A DNA stretch of 64,000 nucleotides, from the NCBI GenBank assembly GCA_040182905.1, contig JARQWU010000001.1:33383-97382 (forward strand). Direction: 5' to 3'. A program made the translations under genes and the position numbers. Under the pieces are notes generated by a model, which searched no databases, was not told the origin of the DNA, and saw only the letters and a list, made by a program, of their open reading frames with translations. This document shows, one piece after another, positions 1-8,850 of the stretch. The DNA is from Barthelona sp. PAP020. Taxonomy: Eukaryota > Metamonada: BaSk clade. Each line of letters begins with the position of its first letter. Within the stretch, counting starts at the first letter, position 1.

Positions 1-3000
1 TATCCATCTCTTTGGTGAAATCAACAATTAAATTTTCAATTTCCAAATTGATTAATGCATTACCATGTTGTTTACCAATTGAAAAATCAATTTTTTTCAA
101 ATTCAGTTTGATGTTTAATAACTTAGAAGTATCCAAAGATTCAGCTAATGATTCTACCAAAGATTCTGCAATGGATTCATTATCTTTAATTTCTTTTTTA
201 GTTTCTGCAATTTCTTCATTATAATTGGTGGAAGAAGTTTGTTTCAATTCATTTTGAATATCTTCAACATCAGTAAGTTCTAAAACATGTTTATTAATCT
301 CAGGAAGGAAATTTGAAACATTTTCTAAAACATCAAGAGAAAATTCAAATTTCAAAGGATCAATATCCAAATTGACATCAATATTGCCATTATTTGCTAA
401 ATTAACTCCTGCATTGAAAGATACATCTGAAAGAAGTTGATAATCTTCATTGGTCTTTTGGATTTTTGCAAACATTTGTGAAAATGCTATTTCATAATTA
501 TTATTTTGGGGAGTAAAAACTTTCAGTTCTCCAATAGAAAAGATCATTAATTCAGTATCTTTATCATAAACATCCATTGGAATGACCAATTTTGGACCTT
601 TAATAGTTACGTCCAATGAAATTTTGAAAGTTTTTTTTTCTTTAATTTCTTCATCTTCTTCAATCATATCAACATTATCTAAATCTTCAATGATATCCAA
701 TTGATTAAGTTCGTTTTCAATGAGAACAGTACTATTACTATTATTATTGTTTGTGCTTAATTTATCAACTTCCTCAAGTTTTAATTCTTTCAAACTAACC
801 ATAGCCCATTTTTTCAAGGTAACAAGTTCCGTCAAATTCAAATGAACAATCAATTGTTCAAAACATCCTTTAACATCCAAAGAATCATTAGTTTTATCAA
901 ATTCAACAGAAAGATCTAATAAATGACTATTAGGTTGAACTGATAACAAATTAGAAAATGCAGAAGATCCTGCTGAAATCAAAATGTTCTTCAATGAAGT
1001 TGATAACCTGATCTTTTGTTCAGCAGATATGTCCACATTTGCTTTAAAATCAATAATTGACATATTTAAAACTGTATCTAAACATTCATCAAGTAATTGA
1101 ATACTTAAACCTCCAAAATCAACATCCAAATGCAACATATCATTCTTTGGTCTAAGCATTAATTCTTCTTCTTCTTTTTCTTTTTGAATTTCAACTTCAA
1201 CTTTTTGATTAAATCCTTTGTTCATCTCTTCTTCATCATTTTCAATCTTTTTCTTTGTTTTAGAAAAATGTTCATCAATTCTTTTCAATTCATCAGAAAC
1301 AGGATATTCAGGGGCTTTTTCTGATAAATTACCTGTCAAAATAGCTAATATACTATTTACTGCTAACGTAGACAATTTGATACACATGGTACCATTCACA
1401 CTATCTTGTATTCTTAAAGCAACACTAAATTGGGGTGTGTCAGGAAGATTAGGTAAACAAGGTAATTTTAAACCAACTGATAAACCACACCTTAGAATCA
1501 AAGGAATATCAACCCCATTAAATACCTTCGATTCAATAGCAAAAGTAGTTTCAATATCTTGTATGTTATTTACAGGTTCACGAATATGAAAACCAAAATC
1601 AATCAGATTAGCATGTAATCCAATCTTAGAATCAACTTGAACTGGTACAAATACTGTCAAACCATTGAACTTGGCATTAATTATTGGCAATGGTTGTGGT
1701 TTTTCTTCAATTTTTTTTGCTGACTCAATAGCTTTATCTCCGGCTTGTTTTGATAATGCCAAAATGCTATTGGCAATAATTGATGAATCTTTGGCATAAT
1801 TTAGCAAATTATCAATGTTACGCATTAAAATATTAACATGTAATGTGGCAATCGTACAATCAATTCTAGGTAGACCTTCAACTGGTGTATACATTTCAAA
1901 AATAAAACAATTTTCACTGTATTCACTATAGAATAAGGGAACAGGTTCCTTCTTAACAGCTAAAGGATCATTTGCAGCAAACAAAAGTTGTTCCATACTC
2001 ATCTTCAGAACAGCAGCTTCAATACCAGTTTCAAAACCAACATCAAATCCTAAAAGCCTGAATTGACCAACTTGATAAGAGGAACGATGGAAGGAAATGT
2101 CAAGACCAGCAATTTTAGCAGAAATACGAGCCTCAGACGATTGTTTGATTTGTTTTATTTCAGTAGTTTTAGATTTTTTGTCCAATTTTATTGGTTTATC
2201 CTTCTTTTCAACGGATGTTTGAATCACATGACGTTCTCTCAGAACAAATTCACCAACTAAATGAAATAAAGCTTCACGATTAACACTTAATTTAATCATA
2301 CTAGCTTCCAAGTCAACACAAAGAGTGAATCCATCAAAATTTGGATGATCATGTTCAAAAGTCATCATGTTCAAGTTGAATAATTTAGCATCAGCTGAAG
2401 ATTCAAGAATACGTTTGTGCGCTGCATCAGTCGTAAGATGATCTAAAATACTGATAGAATTAAGCTGGAATTTAATTGAGTTCTTTGAATTATACGCTTT
2501 GAAATCAAGATCAATTTCACCCACATGTAAAGAGATCAAATCTAACATAGTACATTTTCCTTCATTGAAAGATAGATGAGTACCAATGGAAACATTTATT
2601 CCACTCATCAAAAATCGCACATCCATTTTGATGAAAGACCACCAGAGATTGTCAGTAATTCTTTCATCATTATCATCTAAATCTTCTATAATGTTAAGAA
2701 TTTCTCCGTCTGTAACCTCAGAAACATGAGTAAGCATTGCAACATCTGATTGTTTTGAACCACCACCAATACCGGATAAACCGTCAAGAATTATTTCAGA
2801 AAGATCACGTAAAGACCAAATAGCATCATCAGAAAATGAAAAATTGATCGAATCTAGTTGTGCACGTACAATTAAGCCTCTTCGATAAAAATCTAAAGTG
2901 TTAACGTTCCTTGAAATATAACATGAGAAAGAAATATCCTCCATCAAAGTTTCAACAGGTCTTAGCTCCTCAGGCAATAATTCTGTGCAGAAAGGGGAAT

Positions 3001-5116
3001 CATTTGAATAACGAATTTGCATCTTTGTGTTTTGTAACCTAATTTGATAGTGTTCAAAAATAGGAGGAATTACTTCTGTAGAATTTGTAAATTGAGGGTC
3101 AATAATCTCATTTGGATTATACCTTAAATTCTCAGGTAATGATTGAACATGCCAATTATCGATAGTTTTAACTGTAATACAACCTAAATCAAAAACTAAG
3201 GATGTACAATAATTCATGTGTGTTAGATCAAAAGGCATGATTATTGTTGGTGCGTTTAATTGTAAATTCATGTTTATACGTTTCTGAGCTCTTAGCAATC
3301 TCATAACATTTTGCTTCATGTCATTTTGAAGAGTGGATTTTTTAATTTTGCTACCATAATTCTTTACGGGAACTTGATCTCGTTCAAACACTTGAAGTAC
3401 TTGTTGAATTACACCCAAGTCTCCTAAAATGATAGAAGATGCCAAAGATGCAAAAACATCAACTTTTTCTTCAAACAAATCAACACGGGCGTCGATAAAG
3501 TTTGATTGACTATTCTTTGAAAAAATATGTTCAGTCTCATTGAATACAATCATATTTTCAAGGGAGAATTTAATTGAACTATTACCATTTGCTTGGGATG
3601 TGAAATTCATACTCAAATCATTCAATTCAAGTCCAGCAACAATTTCTTCTCTGCTGAATAAACTTAAATTGGTTGAAATCTTGTTAATATTTAACAAAAA
3701 TTGAGTTGTAACATAATCTGGAGGATCTTCAATCTCCACTTCATTAAAATCGATTGCTTGAATTAATTCTGCTCGTTCATCATCAGTTAAAACACCAGCA
3801 GATTTTTCAACTTTTGCAGAAAACATTTTGGAAAAAAAACCTTTCTTATTTTGAATGCTTTGATTCTTTTTCATTTCAATAGCCATTTCATTTTCAGCTA
3901 TCGTTCTTAACCTTGTCAATTCTTCAAAACTTAGAAACATTTCGATTTTTTTAAAAAGCTTTTCATCTACGTTCTCATCATATTCAGGCAAAAATGGTGA
4001 TTTACACTTCTTTTTCCACAAAGTCAAATAGGCTTGACTATGTAAAGCTCTTAATAAAATAAATTTATCATCTTCAAAATATAGAGTCTCTTTTCGTTTA
4101 ATTGAAGCAACATTCCTTGCATATTCTAACCACCCAAAACTATCATTCAGATCTCGTGGTCTTAAAGAACCATACTTTGTTATACTGACAAAAGAACTAA
4201 CGTATGATACAGTATCCATCAAATTCTGATACTGCAAATCACATAAATTAGTACCAATCTTAGGAATTGCTAATTCAATTTTTAATCTTGGCTCTTCTAA
4301 GGCAGGTCCTAATTTGTTGATAGTAACATTTGCAATGGCATCAATAGGCTCAAGAAGATACGATCTATCCTTTAAATCAAGCATTTTATCCAACTTTGCT
4401 CGCATAAAATTAGAATATACTGAAATCGATTCAGTTGGTGCATATTCCATCTCTCGCATCCGATAATCAAATGAATATATCGATAATCCACTTAAAAAAG
4501 CTCGTTTATTGTATTTATCAAATTTGCCTGTTAAGAACAATTCTTTACCTTTTTCATCAACAGTATGCATCTTTAATTCCTTTATTGTAAAACCAATTAC
4601 TGATTTTGCAATGGGATTTTCAATTCTGATGTGCAAATTTTGAACTTGAACTCTCAAATTAGCTAAAATAGAAGTAATAAGGTTAGAAATCAAACCATCT
4701 TTTTTTTCATTGCCCTTTTCTGCCTTTTCTTTCATTATTGCACGTTTAGCTTCAAATGCAGCTAAATTTTTTAATTTCTTTTCAAATTCAGTCTCAATAA
4801 ATGATTTAGTAAAAGAAGAACCAAAAGTAACTTCAGATTTAGGTTCTAAAGTAATGAAAATGTCTTGGATCTTTGCAGTTACAGATTCTGATTTCAAGGA
4901 AGTCCAAGGTACATTCAGTTCTAATTTGGTTAAAACACCTTTTTTAATTGTAAATGCAGGAAAAATATCTTCTAAACAATCACGCTTCAAAAATAAATCA
5001 GTTAATTCAATTTTTCCAGAAAAAACACTGATTTGAAGTTTGTCAGCCGGCAAATTTTCAACATATATCCCTAATGTTGAAGATAAAACCGTTGAAGCAA
5101 GTTTCTCGAGAAACAT
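1..5116 (-). CDS. VPS13: VPS13/chorein-family bridge-like lipid transfer protein (N-terminal 1705 codons; runs off window)
   Basis: An uninterrupted minus-strand frame runs from the ATG at 5116-5114 to the window edge, so no stop is visible. The N-terminus matches the chorein_N domain: an amphipathic start (MFLEKLASTVLSSTLGIYVE), then a segment reading LTDLFLKRDCLEDIFPAFTIKKG and a PWTSLK block near residue 70. A basic segment ending in TDDERAELIQAI follows, and then long beta-rich groove repeats. VPS13 proteins form hydrophobic grooves that move phospholipids at ER, mitochondrial, Golgi and endosomal contacts. They usually exceed 3000 residues, so about half is probably missing. The visible part is acidic and lysine-rich in its linkers. 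It is divergent from the ARM-repeat gene about 400 bp away. Which paralogue (VPS13A-D type) cannot be told without the C-terminus. Confidence 0.85.
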   Translation of the reverse strand, partial: MFLEKLASTVLSSTLGIYVENLPADKLQISVFSGKIELTDLFLKRDCLEDIFPAFTIKKGVLTKLELNVPWTSLKSESVTAKIQDIFITLEPKSEVTFGSSFTKSFIETEFEKKLKNLAAFEAKRAIMKEKAEKGNEKKDGLISNLITSILANLRVQVQNLHIRIENPIAKSVIGFTIKELKMHTVDEKGKELFLTGKFDKYNKRAFLSGLSIYSFDYRMREMEYAPTESISVYSNFMRAKLDKMLDLKDRSYLLEPIDAIANVTINKLGPALEEPRLKIELAIPKIGTNLCDLQYQNLMDTVSYVSSFVSITKYGSLRPRDLNDSFGWLEYARNVASIKRKETLYFEDDKFILLRALHSQAYLTLWKKKCKSPFLPEYDENVDEKLFKKIEMFLSFEELTRLRTIAENEMAIEMKKNQSIQNKKGFFSKMFSAKVEKSAGVLTDDERAELIQAIDFNEVEIEDPPDYVTTQFLLNINKISTNLSLFSREEIVAGLELNDLSMNFTSQANGNSSIKFSLENMIVFNETEHIFSKNSQSNFIDARVDLFEEKVDVFASLASSIILGDLGVIQQVLQVFERDQVPVKNYGSKIKKSTLQNDMKQNVMRLLRAQKRINMNLQLNAPTIIMPFDLTHMNYCTSLVFDLGCITVKTIDNWHVQSLPENLRYNPNEIIDPQFTNSTEVIPPIFEHYQIRLQNTKMQIRYSNDSPFCTELLPEELRPVETLMEDISFSCYISRNVNTLDFYRRGLIVRAQLDSINFSFSDDAIWSLRDLSEIILDGLSGIGGGSKQSDVAMLTHVSEVTDGEILNIIEDLDDNDERITDNLWWSFIKMDVRFLMSGINVSIGTHLSFNEGKCTMLDLISLHVGEIDLDFKAYNSKNSIKFQLNSISILDHLTTDAAHKRILESSADAKLFNLNMMTFEHDHPNFDGFTLCVDLEASMIKLSVNREALFHLVGEFVLRERHVIQTSVEKKDKPIKLDKKSKTTEIKQIKQSSEARISAKIAGLDISFHRSSYQVGQFRLLGFDVGFETGIEAAVLKMSMEQLLFAANDPLAVKKEPVPLFYSEYSENCFIFEMYTPVEGLPRIDCTIATLHVNILMRNIDNLLNYAKDSSIIANSILALSKQAGDKAIESAKKIEEKPQPLPIINAKFNGLTVFVPVQVDSKIGLHANLIDFGFHIREPVNNIQDIETTFAIESKVFNGVDIPLILRCGLSVGLKLPCLPNLPDTPQFSVALRIQDSVNGTMCIKLSTLAVNSILAILTGNLSEKAPEYPVSDELKRIDEHFSKTKKKIENDEEEMNKGFNQKVEVEIQKEKEEEELMLRPKNDMLHLDVDFGGLSIQLLDECLDTVLNMSIIDFKANVDISAEQKIRLSTSLKNILISAGSSAFSNLLSVQPNSHLLDLSVEFDKTNDSLDVKGCFEQLIVHLNLTELVTLKKWAMVSLKELKLEEVDKLSTNNNNSNSTVLIENELNQLDIIEDLDNVDMIEEDEEIKEKKTFKISLDVTIKGPKLVIPMDVYDKDTELMIFSIGELKVFTPQNNNYEIAFSQMFAKIQKTNEDYQLLSDVSFNAGVNLANNGNIDVNLDIDPLKFEFSLDVLENVSNFLPEINKHVLELTDVEDIQNELKQTSSTNYNEEIAETKKEIKDNESIAESLVESLAESLDTSKLLNIKLNLKKIDFSIGKQHGNALINLEIENLIVDFTKEMD

Positions 5117-5516
5117 GTTGGAAAAAAGAAAAAATTTCTTGATATTTTCATTTTGTTTTTTCGAACATTTTTGTATTTTAGAAGAATAAAAAGGTGTTGA
5201 ACAAATATTTACAAAAAAAAAGCAAAATTTTGTGAAGCAATCAAATGAAAAGAAAGTGCAATTGGTTTTGGATTTCATTCATCAATCAAACAAAATCGTT
5301 AGTTTTTTTGGTGTATCTTTTGATTCTGTACCCAAATCATTTTAACTTTCAATTATTTGCATCAATTTCTTTGTTTTCGAATAATTTATTCCAATATTTA
5401 ATGCTTTAATTATAAATATTATCAATAACTGATTATAATTTCTTGTTAAGAAGTAAAATGAGGTGCAAAAATCAAAATTGAAAAACATAATTTTCTTTTT
5501 TTCATTCACTTCATTG
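5117..5516. other. Divergent intergenic region, VPS13 / ARM-repeat gene
   Basis: About 400 bp of AT-rich sequence between two outward-facing genes. The frame of the right-hand gene is open back to 5463, but without an ATG before 5517. Just before 5517 are two TCATT/TTCACT-like motifs resembling a trichomonad Inr (TCAYW). Other genes in the window do not share them consistently, so I do not call an Inr. Confidence 0.4.
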
Positions 5517-7445
5517 ATGTCTATGAATTTGGACCTGTCAAAGGTGTCAAAATTGAGACATCCTGAAAGACCAGTCACTCCACGTAACAGTAGTAGGAAG
5601 TTATTCGCAGGAGATTATTCCGATAGACCTCAATCTGCATATGTAATGAATCAAGATACATATTACAATGATTTAAGACCACCTACTGCACGTCAGTCTG
5701 TAGAAAGATTTGAAGTACCACCTTCTCGTATGGGAAATCGCAGTTCAGATGCACCTCCCCCTACAGCCCGTAGTAATTCATCTGGTTTCAGACCAAATAC
5801 TTTAGAAGAGGCTATGGAATATCTTGAGCAATGTCCTGAAGAAGAAATTAAAAGATCTTTGAAATATTTGAATTTCAATTTAAAGCAACGCAGTCATCTT
5901 TGTTATGAAGATCGAGACAAAATTCAACAATTATTGGGACGTTGTTTTGATTTTAATAATCCTAAATTGGTTGTTAATGCAGCCAAAATTATTTTACAAT
6001 ATCAGTTGTCAAGTTCAGCTTGTCGTAATGCTATTAAGGCATTATTTAAATTATCTAGAGACAGCAAAAATGATGTTTTTTTAAATTCAAGTACTTTGTA
6101 CAGTCTTGTTATCTCAATAATTGAAAAATATTTGCAAATAAAGGAAAGGATTACTGATGAAATGGTTTATGCTGGTGCTTTTCTTAAAAATTCCAGTCAA
6201 GACGTTGAACAAAAAACCCTGTTAGATTGTGGTGGTGTAAACAAAATAACTTCCTTAATGGCGTTATTAGCTGCAAGATGGCCTTCAGAAAGCCTGAAAG
6301 GAGATAGATCTATTCAATTGGCTGTTCAGTTGGTTGGTACATTGCGTAATTTGGCTAGTATTCCGAATTCTGCTGTGTATTTTGCTGAACCTGGTGTTTT
6401 AGAATCTTTGTTACGTTTATCTTCTTTAGGAGTAAGTTCTCAAGAGTTAGTTTTTTCTGTGGCAAGAATCTTTTCAAAATTGTCCTTAGATGACAGGTGT
6501 AGGGAAGCTTTTACTACTGAAGCATGTCTAAGTTCATTGGTTTCATGTTTATATGAGCAAAGATTTAATACTGAGATCGTTGTTCGTTTAGCATTTGGTC
6601 TGGGAAATTTGTGTACTTTTTCTGAAGATGCTAGAATCATTTTGTGCTTTGATTGTGCAGGAGCTCAATCAGTAATTGATGTTTTTGCTACGCTTGCAAT
6701 TTCTCTTTTGGAACAACCACAAAATGAAGTTGTGGATGCATTTGCAAAGGTTGTAAGACTTGTTGCCAATTTATCAATCAATACAGATGCTGGAACAATG
6801 ATTTCATCCACATTAGGAATTGAGAATTTGCCCAAAAGTTTGATTAAATTATCTGAATGTGAAGGGCCCAAAGTTCCTGAAGCTTTGTTAAATGCTTTAG
6901 CTGCTACTACCAATTTAACATTCTATGGTTCTCCTTCAAATAGAATAACAGCCCAATATGAAGAATTGACCCCAACACTAGTTTCTCTTTTAGCTTATGA
7001 TAATGATGAAATTGTTTTTGAATCAGCAAGATCCCTTGGTAATTTATCCAGAATAGCTGCTGTTAGAGCAATTTTATCACAACATCCTCATTGTGAAGTT
7101 ATTGCTGTTTTATTGAACCATTCACAAGTTGAAATTTTAGAGGCTACTTGTGGAATTTTAGTCAATATTGCATCAGACGTTGATTTTAAGAGTTGTATTT
7201 ATGAATCTGGAGCTTTAAAATATTTGTTTGATTTGGTAACAATGCATTGGATGGTTGAAAATCCTGCTTTGGCTGTTGTTGTTTTGAAAACCATCTTTAA
7301 TTATCTATTGAACAATAGAGAAGGTGTTGAACAGCATAATATTGAGGATTGTCGTGCATTAATAAATAAATTAGCTACGTCTAATGTGCAACATCCGGAA
7401 ATGAATATGGTTTTACAAAGATTGAGTCAATTGATCAATAGATAA
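5517..7445 (+). CDS. ARMC2: Armadillo-repeat protein, ARMC2-like (probable flagellar assembly factor)
   Basis: 642 residues from the first in-frame ATG (MSMNLDLSKVS). The upstream open frame has only a GTG and encodes a hydrophobic stretch unlike protein. Residues 1-100 are disordered, with proline- and arginine-rich PPTAR repeats. From about residue 150 to the end there are helical ARM/HEAT-type repeats (for example LVGTLRNLAS, FGLGNLCTF, SARSLGNLSR). The arrangement of a short proline-rich N-terminus followed by an ARM solenoid resembles ARMC2. In algae and mammals ARMC2 carries radial-spoke components into the axoneme by intraflagellar transport. An IQUB orthologue, another radial-spoke protein, lies at 37.6 kb, which supports a flagellar reading. 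The ARM fold is clear. The ARMC2 assignment is inference, and another ciliary ARM protein is possible. Confidence 0.6.
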   Translation: MSMNLDLSKVSKLRHPERPVTPRNSSRKLFAGDYSDRPQSAYVMNQDTYYNDLRPPTARQSVERFEVPPSRMGNRSSDAPPPTARSNSSGFRPNTLEEAMEYLEQCPEEEIKRSLKYLNFNLKQRSHLCYEDRDKIQQLLGRCFDFNNPKLVVNAAKIILQYQLSSSACRNAIKALFKLSRDSKNDVFLNSSTLYSLVISIIEKYLQIKERITDEMVYAGAFLKNSSQDVEQKTLLDCGGVNKITSLMALLAARWPSESLKGDRSIQLAVQLVGTLRNLASIPNSAVYFAEPGVLESLLRLSSLGVSSQELVFSVARIFSKLSLDDRCREAFTTEACLSSLVSCLYEQRFNTEIVVRLAFGLGNLCTFSEDARIILCFDCAGAQSVIDVFATLAISLLEQPQNEVVDAFAKVVRLVANLSINTDAGTMISSTLGIENLPKSLIKLSECEGPKVPEALLNALAATTNLTFYGSPSNRITAQYEELTPTLVSLLAYDNDEIVFESARSLGNLSRIAAVRAILSQHPHCEVIAVLLNHSQVEILEATCGILVNIASDVDFKSCIYESGALKYLFDLVTMHWMVENPALAVVVLKTIFNYLLNNREGVEQHNIEDCRALINKLATSNVQHPEMNMVLQRLSQLINR

Positions 7446-7614
7446 GTGTATAGTGGTATTAATCATCATTTGTGCCTTTTTTTGCAGGTAAATAGAATTA
7501 TCATCCTTTTTTTATTTTTTCGTTTTAATTGTTGTTTCAAGGCAATCAGGAAGTATGTTTGGAAACAGAATTCAAAAAAAAAAAATTTCAAATTTAAACA
7601 CAAATATTTATAAC

Positions 7615-8802
7615 TCAATTAATTTGACCACCCAACAATGCGACCGAGGAAGTTGTATTCTTTGGTTCAGGTGTTTCATAAACCCTATTAAATGTGTATT
7701 TTCGATAAAGTAATATCAATAAGAAGGTTAACAGATTTTGACCTATATATATAACACTTGCTCCTGTTCCAAAGGCACCACCTCTCAACCACCAAGTTGA
7801 ACAACCAGTTGAAAAAGGACAAATAGCACCATCAGCAACTTTGTACCCAGCCAAAGACGATAAACCAAACCACAAACTAAACAAATCATCAATGCAATGG
7901 AGTGTCCAATTCATAACCAAATCACCACTTGATCTGTACAAAAAACACCAACACATACCTTCACAAGTCACATTAAAAGCCATGAGCAAAAATTCATAAG
8001 TACTTCCCCATTGTACATTATTAAAATGACATAATGCATAAACCCATCCCGAAATTAAATATAAGCACAAAATAGAATGAGGCCCTTCATTTTTATGCCC
8101 ACCAAAAAGATGGGTATTCATCCTTTGAGAAGGATGAGTTCCAGAAGGCATAAAAATGGCGTTAATATACCCTCTCCAAGCTGTTTCTTCATCAATAGCA
8201 TTAATCCAAAGCCAAATTTGTTGAACTACAAAAAAATACACAACTTTGCCAATCCCACCAGCAATGTATGAAGGACTCTTTGAATAATCAACACAATGAA
8301 GTCCACCATAACAATTAGTCAGTTGATACAAAAAAGGAGTCAATGCATGGGTTCCAATGCAAATTGAAAGCACTATCAAGATTCTAAAACCCCATTTTGA
8401 CCAATTGGGTGACCAACTTTTTGGAATACCAAGATCAATTAATGTTCTACCAGCCCATTTCATCCACAAAAGTGTCATTAGAATATTTATAACTGAAAAA
8501 AGACTATGCCACCAACTTTGTTGAATATCAAAGCTAGAAGCGTCTGTAAATGATCTTCGTGTACATGCAGATATTATCGAAAAGGTAACAACTAAAATTG
8601 AAAAGAAAGAAGTCTTAAGATTCAGCCATACAGTTTTAAAAAATCCTTTTTTGAAACTGTTTCGGGGATTTTTAAAAAATAAAGATTGAATACAAGAATC
8701 AAAAAATAAAATTAAAAAAAATCCCAAAAAAGAAAAGCCTACCATCTTACCGGATCGTTTTAGAAGCATACTTAAGTGCTCCAACTGTTGAGATGAAAAC
8801 AT
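7615..8802 (-). CDS. CPBP-family (Rce1/Abi-like) intramembrane metalloprotease
   Basis: 395 residues, with 7-8 hydrophobic spans. Three motifs of the CAAX-protease/bacteriocin-processing family occur in order: EETAWRG (E205, E206, R210), an aromatic-x3-His motif YALCH (H259), and HCIDD (H302) at the start of the next helix. In this family the glutamates and histidines form the membrane-embedded active site. Rce1 trims prenylated CAAX proteins in the ER, and many bacterial members process other peptides. I start at the ATG at 8802. The longer frame (to 8871) would overlap the divergent PIG-O start at 8851. The sequence does not look like a close Rce1 orthologue, so the substrate is unknown. 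It ends 170 bp from the ARM-repeat gene, tail to tail. Confidence 0.75.
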   Translation of the reverse strand: MFSSQQLEHLSMLLKRSGKMVGFSFLGFFLILFFDSCIQSLFFKNPRNSFKKGFFKTVWLNLKTSFFSILVVTFSIISACTRRSFTDASSFDIQQSWWHSLFSVINILMTLLWMKWAGRTLIDLGIPKSWSPNWSKWGFRILIVLSICIGTHALTPFLYQLTNCYGGLHCVDYSKSPSYIAGGIGKVVYFFVVQQIWLWINAIDEETAWRGYINAIFMPSGTHPSQRMNTHLFGGHKNEGPHSILCLYLISGWVYALCHFNNVQWGSTYEFLLMAFNVTCEGMCWCFLYRSSGDLVMNWTLHCIDDLFSLWFGLSSLAGYKVADGAICPFSTGCSTWWLRGGAFGTGASVIYIGQNLLTFLLILLYRKYTFNRVYETPEPKNTTSSVALLGGQIN

Positions 8803-8850
8803 AAAACTTTTCTTTGAAAATAAAAACAAAAATCCTTTTTTATTGATGCT

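Noticed and set aside
12-2260. Several plus-strand open frames of 65-123 codons opposite VPS13
   Set aside because: They are antisense shadows of one continuous minus-strand VPS13 frame. Their residues are Phe/Ser-rich without any domain.
4710-5036. 108-codon plus-strand frame
   Set aside because: Antisense to the N-terminal chorein region of VPS13; no independent evidence.
5463-5516. Longer N-terminus for the ARM-repeat protein
   Set aside because: It opens with GTG, not ATG, and encodes a hydrophobic, leader-like stretch. The first ATG is at 5517.
5490-5522. Trichomonad-type Inr (TCAYW) motifs before the ARM-repeat start
   Set aside because: Similar words are missing before many other starts in the window (WD40 genes, PIG-C, VPS41, CDC23), so they are likely chance in AT-rich DNA.
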